DNA from: JAZDLC01 sp043802345
GTDB lineage: Bacteria; Planctomycetota; B15-G4; JADJEK01
Reading direction: 5' to 3'
DNA: 6,314 bases
Assembly: GCA_043802345.1 (NCBI GenBank)
Contig: JAZDLC010000415.1
Span: forward strand, 1-6,314
Of this stretch, positions 1 to 5,503 are shown piece after piece. The notes beneath the pieces were generated by a model, which was not told where the DNA came from, did not search any database, and worked only from the letters and a program-made list of their open reading frames with translations. The translations under genes and the position numbers were made by a program. How positions within the stretch are numbered: position 1 is the first letter of the stretch; the number at the start of each line of letters is the position of its first letter.

Positions 1-1
1 C

Positions 2-775
2 CAGATCACCGGGATTCTCAAGGAGGTCGCGGGTTCAGTCGACGGAATCCTGGCGTTGATCCTCGCGCTGATGATGTTCTGCCACTGGCGCCGATTGGAG
101 GCGGTCTCCATCTTGGGTACCGCGCTCCTGCTTGTAGGCATCGTCGTGTCGATGAGTTACTTCATGAAGACGCCTCCCGAGCGGGTCTATGTGCCGCTCT
201 GCGCCTTCGTCGCCGCGCTGGCTCTTCTTCACTCCGATCAGGGGCTCCGGTTCGAAAAGGGGGATGCTCGTGGATCGGCGCGCCGCCTCGGGCCGTTGGC
301 GCTCCAGTTCGCCGCGCTGGGGTTGGCCGTCTTCTATGCGTGCGCCGTCACCAACACGAATCTCGAGGGGAGCCGCTTCCATCAGATGTCGCAGGCCAGC
401 CTGGCCAGGATCATGAAGGAAATGGATCCAAGGCCGAGCGAGCTGTTTCTCACCTGGGGAGACTCCTTTCCGTACCAGTGGGTTCCGCCTCTGGTGCCGG
501 CCCGAGAGTTCTACGGCGATTTCAAGACGGTCGGCATCGGCGTCGGCTTGCGCTCACCGATCAGCAGAGCGAGGCTGAAGGAGTATGGCATCGCAGACAT
601 CTACCTTGACATCATCGATCGGCCGAACATCTTCCTGGTCACATTGTCGGGCGAACAGGATCTATTCCCCCTGTACGCGCGGTACGTCCAGGAGCATTTC
701 CAGACGACCGTGACGCGTGAGATCAGGTACGCCGGACCGTTCTTCTCGGCCGCGAGAGTCCAGAGGGCGGACTGA
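2..775 (+). CDS. Polytopic membrane protein with C-terminal soluble domain, 3' part only
   Basis: The reading frame is open to the left edge with no stop, so the true start lies before the window; the first TTG or ATG codons seen here are probably internal. The visible 257 residues hold about four hydrophobic segments (residues 13-28, 34-54, 61-78 and 96-116, counting from the first whole codon) separated by short charged loops, followed by a soluble domain of about 140 residues containing a TWGD motif near residue 131 and several aromatic and charged stretches. A run of membrane helices ending in one soluble domain resembles the C-terminal end of large polytopic membrane enzymes such as GT-C fold (ArnT/PMT-like) glycosyltransferases, but the catalytic N-terminal part is missing and I do not recognise the family. 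The glycosyltransferase idea is inference only. The gene ends in TGA, 14 bases from the end of the convergent protease gene. Confidence 0.75.
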   Translation, partial: QITGILKEVAGSVDGILALILALMMFCHWRRLEAVSILGTALLLVGIVVSMSYFMKTPPERVYVPLCAFVAALALLHSDQGLRFEKGDARGSARRLGPLALQFAALGLAVFYACAVTNTNLEGSRFHQMSQASLARIMKEMDPRPSELFLTWGDSFPYQWVPPLVPAREFYGDFKTVGIGVGLRSPISRARLKEYGIADIYLDIIDRPNIFLVTLSGEQDLFPLYARYVQEHFQTTVTREIRYAGPFFSAARVQRAD

Positions 776-789
776 CCGGGCCGGGCTGG

Positions 790-2154
790 CTACTGAACGC
801 CCATCTCTGACAGGCGCTGGTTCGCCTTGGTCGAGAAGACCCCCTTGGGGTTCCCTTCCATGCTGATCACCTTCTTGTAGGCCTCCGTCGCCTTGCTGGT
901 CTGCCCCTGCTCCTCGTAGCAGCGGCCCAGGTAGTAGAGCGACTGGATGCCCATCGGGTAGGCGGCCAGGGCGGTGTCGAATTGGGGCTCGGCGTTCGCG
1001 TACTCCTTCTGCTCGAACAGGACCAGTCCCAGCAGGAGATGCGGGCGGTACAGGGTCCGGTCCGGGAGGGCGGCGTTGTCCAGGGAGATCGCCCGGTTCA
1101 GGGCCGTCTTGGCGGCTCCATACTCATCCAACGCCACATGGGCCATCCCGACGGCGGTGTGGAAGAGAGCCTCGTCCGGAAGGTCGCTGGCGCATCCCTG
1201 GAATGAGGCGAGAGCCTCGCGGATCACCGGCTTGTCGTCCTTCTCCACCGCCTCCGACATCTTCTTCCAGGCCTCGTCGTACCGGTCGTAGATCGGCTGG
1301 CGCTGCTTGATGAGGGCCACGACCTGCCGGAAGCGCGCGTTGTTGTCCTTCACCGGCCGGAAGGTGGACGGATCCTTCCCGACCAACTCCGGATGGCTGG
1401 CCTGGATTTCGGAGCGGATGTCGTCGATCCGATGATCGTTCAGGGGGTGGGTACGGAGCCACTCGATCTGGACTCCTCCAGCCTTGTCCTCGAGGCTCTG
1501 GAAGTACTCGAACGTCTTCACCGCGTCCGCCGGGTCGTAGCCCATGGCGGCCGCGTAGTAGACCCCGCGCTGGTCCGACTGCAGCTCCTGGTCCCGGTCG
1601 TAGCTCAGCATCACCAGCTGGGTGCCGGCCGCGGTGATGGAGGTCACGAGGCCCGGCTCCTCGCTCTTGGTGAGGGTTGATTCCGCCGTGCCGATGACGC
1701 CGACGAGCACGCCGCCCAGGATCTTCCCGCCCATTCCCTTCTGGGAGTGTTTGTGCTCCACGTGCCCCAGCTCGTGACCCATCACCGAGATGAACTGGCC
1801 CTCGGTCTCCATGGCCGCGAGCAGGCCGCGGGTGATGTAGATGTACCCCCCAGGGACAGCGAAGGCGTTCGGCATCGAGGTGTTCAGGATGGTGAAGTTC
1901 CAGGTGAAGTCGTTGGGGTGGACCGAATGTCCCGCCATTTCCTTCACCAGCCCGCCCAGGTACTCGGCCGCCGTGGGGTCGTTCAGCACGCCGTCATACA
2001 TGGCGTCGATGTTTGGCGCGTAGGTGGCGCCGAGTTGCTGCTCATCCTGGACGCTCATCTCACCGAGACAGAAGTAACTGCTCTGATCCACCGGATCGGT
2101 GCAGCAGGACCCGAGGGCAAGAACCAAGGCCAGGGAGGGAATGTGTCGTCTCAT
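790..2154 (-). CDS. M48 family zinc metalloprotease lipoprotein with TPR-like repeats (BepA-like)
   Basis: This 454-residue protein is a secreted M48 peptidase. The N-terminus is a short basic and hydrophobic signal ending in L-G-S-C (Cys17), a good lipobox, so it is probably a lipid-anchored envelope protein. The zinc site is visible: HELGH at residues 127-131 gives two His ligands and the catalytic Glu128, and the ExxxD motif E190-D194 supplies the third ligand. Between them lies a Gly-rich hydrophobic stretch (about 141-157), common in the BepA/LoiP group. A THP motif with His236, followed by Arg242-Ile243, matches the conserved THPxxxxRI element; in E. coli BepA the histidine at about this position controls the active site. 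Residues 328-435 form TPR-like helical pairs ending in typical Tyr/Leu/Gly positions (for example YYLGRCYEEQG). By family knowledge, such proteins take part in outer-membrane protein quality control; the exact substrate is unknown. The ATG at 2154 is chosen because it starts the signal peptide directly, though no strong ribosome binding site precedes it. It is divergent from the ABC operon. Confidence 0.93.
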   Translation of the reverse strand: MRRHIPSLALVLALGSCCTDPVDQSSYFCLGEMSVQDEQQLGATYAPNIDAMYDGVLNDPTAAEYLGGLVKEMAGHSVHPNDFTWNFTILNTSMPNAFAVPGGYIYITRGLLAAMETEGQFISVMGHELGHVEHKHSQKGMGGKILGGVLVGVIGTAESTLTKSEEPGLVTSITAAGTQLVMLSYDRDQELQSDQRGVYYAAAMGYDPADAVKTFEYFQSLEDKAGGVQIEWLRTHPLNDHRIDDIRSEIQASHPELVGKDPSTFRPVKDNNARFRQVVALIKQRQPIYDRYDEAWKKMSEAVEKDDKPVIREALASFQGCASDLPDEALFHTAVGMAHVALDEYGAAKTALNRAISLDNAALPDRTLYRPHLLLGLVLFEQKEYANAEPQFDTALAAYPMGIQSLYYLGRCYEEQGQTSKATEAYKKVISMEGNPKGVFSTKANQRLSEMGVQ

Positions 2155-2212
2155 GGTTCGGTTTCCGGATGAGCTCTGAATCAGGATCGTCCCGAGGGTA
2201 GGATGCCATTCG
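2155..2212. promoter_or_regulatory. Short divergent intergenic region between protease gene and ABC operon
   Basis: Only 58 bases separate the two divergent start codons, so signals for both genes must lie here or inside the opposing coding sequence. On the plus strand AGGA at 2200-2203 sits 9 bases before the ATG of the ATPase gene and is a reasonable ribosome binding site; GAGG at 2194-2197 is a weaker, more distant option. A GAGCTC palindrome lies at 2171-2176. I see no convincing -35/-10 pair on either strand, so placing promoters here is inference from the gene arrangement. Confidence 0.4.
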
Positions 2213-3067
2213 ATGAATGTCGAGAAACCGCTTCTAGCGCGGCATCTGACCCGATCCTACCGAGTGGCGCCTTTTCGTGGGAAAATGGTCGCCCTGGAGC
2301 GGTTTTCCGCGGATCTTCTGCCCGGCATGGTGTGCGGACTGGTCGGGCCGAACGGGTCGGGCAAGACCACGGCCGTCCGCTGCTGTCTCGGGCTCCTGGC
2401 TCCTACCGCGGGCCGGGTGGAGCTGTTCGGGCTGCCGCCCGGATCCCGAGCGGTGCGGGCCTCCCTGGGGTATGCCCCGGAGACCTACGGCCTCTGCTCG
2501 AGGCGCACGGGACGGGAGACCCTCGAACTGCTCGGCGCCCTCTCCGGCCTCGGCGGGAAGAAGCTGGCGAACCGGATCGACGGGTTGCTGGAGCGATTCG
2601 AGCTCTCCGCGGCGGCTGACCGCCGGCTCTCCGGGTTCTCCAAGGGGATGGTCCGGCGGCTCTCCATCGCCGGCTCGCTGCTTGGCGATCCCCGTCTGCT
2701 GGTGCTGGATGAGCCGTTCGACGGACTGGATCCGCTGGGCGGACAGATCGTGCGCGAGGAGATCCGCGCCCGGGCGAACCGGGGGGCCGCGATCCTGGTC
2801 TCGTCGCATGCCCTTCCGGACCTCGAGGCGGTGGCCACGCACCTCACCATCCTGGCTGCCGGCGCCACCCTGGAACAGGGGACTCTGGACGGAGTCCTGG
2901 CCCGCCGGGATCGGATCGAAATGGTCCTTCAGGGAGTCTCGGAGAACGACCTGCAGCGAATCCGGGAGGTGGTCAGGGAGCTGGGGGGCGATCTGGTCTC
3001 GGCGGGCCCCGCACGGGAAAGTCTCGAGGATCTGTTCCGGCGGAGGGTCGGCGGAGGAGACGATTGA
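2213..3067 (+). CDS. ABC transporter ATP-binding protein (ABC-2 / CcmA-type)
   Basis: This 284-residue protein is a full nucleotide-binding domain that hydrolyses ATP on the cytoplasmic side to drive the permease encoded next. Walker A is GPNGSGKT (45-52). The Q-loop region reads GYAPE (86-90), with Glu where Gln is classical, as often seen in drug and ABC-2 exporter ATPases. The signature is FSKGM (142-146), an accepted variant of LSGGQ in this subgroup. Walker B is LLVLDEP (162-168) with catalytic Glu167, the D-loop is GLDP (171-174), and the switch histidine is His199 in SSHA. Residues 215-284 form the usual regulatory C-terminal extension, ending in a Gly/Asp-rich tail. The start at 2213 is supported by AGGA 9 bases upstream and by the ATPase domain beginning at once. 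It is the first gene of a three-gene operon, and its stop overlaps the next start. All catalytic motifs are intact. The transported substrate is not evident. Confidence 0.93.
   Translation: MNVEKPLLARHLTRSYRVAPFRGKMVALERFSADLLPGMVCGLVGPNGSGKTTAVRCCLGLLAPTAGRVELFGLPPGSRAVRASLGYAPETYGLCSRRTGRETLELLGALSGLGGKKLANRIDGLLERFELSAAADRRLSGFSKGMVRRLSIAGSLLGDPRLLVLDEPFDGLDPLGGQIVREEIRARANRGAAILVSSHALPDLEAVATHLTILAAGATLEQGTLDGVLARRDRIEMVLQGVSENDLQRIREVVRELGGDLVSAGPARESLEDLFRRRVGGGDD
3053..3057 (+). promoter_or_regulatory. Ribosome binding site deciding the TTG start of the permease gene
   Basis: GGAGG lies inside the 3' end of the ATPase gene, 6 bases before the TTG at 3064-3066. No ATG is available near the start of the permease frame (the next alternative is GTG at 3091), so this strong site and the TTGA stop/start overlap are the main reason for accepting TTG. 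The arrangement implies translational coupling. Confidence 0.7.
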
Positions 3068-4278
3068 TCCGATCGCTGACGATCGATTCGGTGCGGCTGC
3101 TGCTGCGGTGGCGAGGCTCGCTGCTGCTGCTGATCAGCGGGGCCCTCGCCGGTAGCTTCGTCAGGGTCACGGGGGCGGCCGGTCGCTCCACGTTCCATGG
3201 CGCCGAGTTCGAGGGCATGGCCATCGAGACCCTGGCCAGCACGATCTTCCTGCTGACGGTGATCTCGGGACTGGTGGCGGGTCTGGTTCTCGGAGGGGAG
3301 GACCGCCGCTCGGGGTTCTTCGCCGAGCTTGCCGTGAGGCCCGTCCGCCGGATCACCTACGGCGCAGGACGGCTGCTGGGCCTCGCCCTCACCACCTGCC
3401 TGGCCCTGATGCTCTTGGGGGTGGGGGCGATGACAACCGCGGGACTGTCGGCTGCCGATCTTCCCGGACTGCGGGAGCGCCTGCGCCCGGAAAAGGTGAC
3501 TGTTGGCGGGCGTGAGCTGGCGGCGGGGGAGCTGGGCCAGATTCGGCAGGGGAGTCCCGGGCGGTTCTCGTTCGGGGCCGGCTGCGAGCCGGTGGCCTCC
3601 CTGCGCCTCCTGCCGAAAGTGACCTTCGGTTCGGCGGCATCGTTCTCCGGGCACCTGGACCTTGCGTTGACGCTGGAACTGGAGAGCGGCCGGCGCGTGA
3701 CCAAGGAGCTGCCGTCCTTCCGGCCGCTCAGAGAGCTGCCCATCCGCTTCGAGCCTCTCGCGGAGGAGGCTCCGTTCGTGCTGGAGGTGGAGCCGCTTTC
3801 CGGGAGCTTCCTGCTGGAAGTGGATCGGAACGCGCTCACGAGCCTGGGTGGCCGGGTGCCTCTGGCCCGGGACCTGGCGGCGTCGCTGGTCCTGCTCTGG
3901 CTGGCGGGGAGCGTTGCGGCCGGCATCGCGTTCCTGTTCGCCGTCGGCTTCTCCTCGGGCCCGGCTTCGCTCGCCGCCAGCTTCCTGGTCCTGATCGGGC
4001 TGGGCAGGGCGGCCGTGCTCGACATCGTGGCCGGAGTGGGGCAGCCGAATCTCGATCAAGGAGAGGTGTCGTCCTGGTATTCCGGCTGGCTCCCGTCATT
4101 CCTCAGCTTCCTGGTGCGGCTGGTTCCGGATTTCGATCGCTTCAACCCGGCGGAGCGGCTCGGGCTGGGGGATGCGCTGCCGTTCACCGCGTTTCTCGCG
4201 ACCGGCGCGATCGGGGTCTTTTCGGTGGCGGCCGTGCTGGCGCTCCTCATGCTCGTCGTGCCGCTGAAGGAGCCCTGA
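3064..4278 (+). CDS. ABC-2 type transporter permease with large extracytoplasmic domain
   Basis: This 404-residue membrane protein is the likely partner of the upstream ATPase. Hydrophobic segments are seen at about residues 17-36, 57-77, 100-125, 270-297, 300-325 and 375-401, six in all, as expected of ABC-2 permeases. Between the third and fourth segments sits a stretch of about 140 residues (126-268) that is not hydrophobic overall and alternates charged and beta-prone runs (for example LDLALTLELESG); it probably forms a folded domain outside the membrane. A motif with PDFDRFNP (residues 345-352) before the last helix resembles a conserved loop of ABC-2 permeases. The start is TTG, overlapping the ATPase stop as TTGA, with GGAGG 6 bases upstream. 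The next gene begins one base after the stop, so the three are probably co-translated. The direction and substrate of transport are unknown; family knowledge favours export or membrane-protein maturation. The identity as a permease rests on topology and gene context rather than on a diagnostic catalytic motif. Confidence 0.82.
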   Translation: MIRSLTIDSVRLLLRWRGSLLLLISGALAGSFVRVTGAAGRSTFHGAEFEGMAIETLASTIFLLTVISGLVAGLVLGGEDRRSGFFAELAVRPVRRITYGAGRLLGLALTTCLALMLLGVGAMTTAGLSAADLPGLRERLRPEKVTVGGRELAAGELGQIRQGSPGRFSFGAGCEPVASLRLLPKVTFGSAASFSGHLDLALTLELESGRRVTKELPSFRPLRELPIRFEPLAEEAPFVLEVEPLSGSFLLEVDRNALTSLGGRVPLARDLAASLVLLWLAGSVAAGIAFLFAVGFSSGPASLAASFLVLIGLGRAAVLDIVAGVGQPNLDQGEVSSWYSGWLPSFLSFLVRLVPDFDRFNPAERLGLGDALPFTAFLATGAIGVFSVAAVLALLMLVVPLKEP

Positions 4279-4279
4279 G

Positions 4280-5329
4280 ATGGGCCGGGCCTGGGTGTTC
4301 GTGGCGCCATGCGCCCTGATGTGCCTGCTTCTTTCTGACCAGGCGGCGAAGAGAGTCCTCGAGCGAGGGGCGGAGACCCGGTTCGCCCGGGAGCACGAAG
4401 AGCATGCCGCTTCCGGCTTCCTGCCGGCCCTGCGCGCCCTGCTGGTCCAGATCTGGATGGTTCGCATCGACGCCGACCTGCGGGCCGGCCGGCCGCATCT
4501 GGCGCTGCGGCACGGCAGGGAGATGCTGCAGATGGCGCCCGGAGTCGCCAGGACCCGAATCCGGCTGGCGGACCTCCTCGCCTACCGCATGGCGCCCTTG
4601 GAGTCGGAGCCGGACCGGCAGATGGCCTGGATCGGAGAGGGGCTGGCGATCCTGGATGAGGGGCTGGAGGGGGATCCGACCTGCCCGGAATATCACACCG
4701 AAAGGGGTCTCTTGATCTGGTCCCGCGGAGAAGTCTGTCCCGAATTCGCAGCGGCGTTCCGGGCCGCCCACGGCGTGACCGTCATGGAGGCGGGAGTGGA
4801 GGCGTTGGTGCGAGGGGCGGAAGTGTCTCGGGGGAACTGGTGGGCGGTGCGGGCCGCCAGTGTGGGGCTTCAGCAGCGGGGGGATGACTACCTGGAGCGG
4901 TCCGTGGCCGAGGAGGGGGAGTTCCTGCCGCACGCCAGGGACGACTACCGGCGCGCGTCCGGGTACCTCCGCGAGCTGCTCCAGTTTTCCGACTTCGCGC
5001 AGGACGCCCTGAAAGTCGATCTAGCCCTTGCCGAGGTCTGCGAACAGCAGGTCCTGTTCCTCACCGGAAGGGCTGCGGGCCGAGATGCCGCGCCGTTGCT
5101 GGCGGCGGTCCGCAAGGCCCGGGCCGTATTCCAAGCCGGCAGTGCGGAGCTGCCGGTAGGGACGGTTCGGCTGGCGACGGTGCTGGCCGATCTCCTCGCT
5201 CCGCTGGCAGGAGACCCCGCGCAGCGGGAAGCCCTCCGGGCCGAGGCCGTGGAGATCCTGGTCGAGGGACTGGCCCGGGAACCGGACAGCAGGCCCCTTC
5301 TGGAAGCCCTTTCCCGGTTGCGGCGATAG
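4280..5329 (+). CDS. Membrane-anchored helical (TPR-like) repeat protein of the ABC operon, function unknown
   Basis: I do not recognise a named family for this 349-residue protein. It starts with a basic residue and a hydrophobic segment (about 5-18) that looks like a signal anchor or signal peptide; Cys11 and Cys15 are present, but neither is in a good lipobox (Pro and Met at -1). The rest is almost wholly helical. Residues 57-88 match the TPR pattern well (a W/A/G-spaced helix pair ending in MAP), and weaker repeat-like pairs appear at about 90-132, 136-165 and 310-346, typically ending in DP or EPD turns. TPR folds bind other proteins, so a scaffold or adaptor role for the neighbouring transporter is a reasonable inference. 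The ATG is preceded by AAGGAG at 4267-4272 with a 7-base spacer, and lies one base after the permease stop, which indicates coupled expression. It is the last gene of the operon; a 174-base spacer follows, with no clear terminator hairpin. Confidence 0.82.
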   Translation: MGRAWVFVAPCALMCLLLSDQAAKRVLERGAETRFAREHEEHAASGFLPALRALLVQIWMVRIDADLRAGRPHLALRHGREMLQMAPGVARTRIRLADLLAYRMAPLESEPDRQMAWIGEGLAILDEGLEGDPTCPEYHTERGLLIWSRGEVCPEFAAAFRAAHGVTVMEAGVEALVRGAEVSRGNWWAVRAASVGLQQRGDDYLERSVAEEGEFLPHARDDYRRASGYLRELLQFSDFAQDALKVDLALAEVCEQQVLFLTGRAAGRDAAPLLAAVRKARAVFQAGSAELPVGTVRLATVLADLLAPLAGDPAQREALRAEAVEILVEGLAREPDSRPLLEALSRLRR

Positions 5330-5387
5330 ATACGATCTTCCACCCCTAATCGGCCTCCCAGGGGCATCTCGGGTTGCTTTGAAGCCC

Positions 5388-5416
5388 TTGAGAAGCTAGC
5401 TTGGCCCGCCTTTTAT
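5388..5416 (+). promoter_or_regulatory. Candidate sigma-70-like promoter upstream of hppA
   Basis: The 174-base gap between the ABC operon and hppA (5330-5503) is the least GC-rich stretch around here and the natural place for an hppA promoter. TTGAGA at 5388-5393 (5 of 6 to TTGACA) is followed after 17 bases by TTTTAT at 5411-5416 (4 of 6 to TATAAT); TATCAT at 5414-5419 is a better -10 but gives a 20-base spacer. A perfect 10-base palindrome, AAGCTAGCTT (5393-5402), lies in the spacer. The predicted start of transcription would leave a 5' leader of about 80 bases. The rest of the gap shows a CCCCGGGG run (5463-5470) and no clear terminator. This is a pattern match only. Confidence 0.33.
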
Positions 5417-5503
5417 CATCAATCCGCAAATGACGGGGATCCCGGCGCGGATCGGGTTGGGCCCCCGGGGCCTTTCAGAGACAATCGCTCAGGAAGTACC
5501 GCA

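Noticed and set aside
1747..2172. Plus-strand open frames across the start of the protease gene
   Set aside because: They are shadows of the M48 gene; the opposite strand has HELGH, a lipobox and a full domain order.
3093..3134. CTG/GCT runs resembling a trinucleotide repeat
   Set aside because: They are short, interrupted and encode leucines around the first membrane helix of the permease, so protein composition explains them.
2277..3155. Open frame of 292 codons on the plus strand overlapping the ATPase gene in another frame
   Set aside because: The product is rich in Trp, Arg, Ser and Gly and has no motifs, while the overlapping frame at 2213-3067 has every ABC ATPase motif.
2929..4059. 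Long open frame of 376 codons on the minus strand over the permease gene
   Set aside because: It lies wholly opposite a permease frame with ribosome binding site, operon overlaps and membrane helices. Its product is low-complexity, rich in Arg, Gln, Pro and Glu, as expected for a shadow frame in GC-rich DNA.
5368..5414. Possible intrinsic terminator after the ABC operon
   Set aside because: A weak stem (CTCGGGTT against AAGCCC with a bulge before GAG) is not followed directly by a T tract; the TTTT at 5411 is about 19 bases away and fits a -10 element better.
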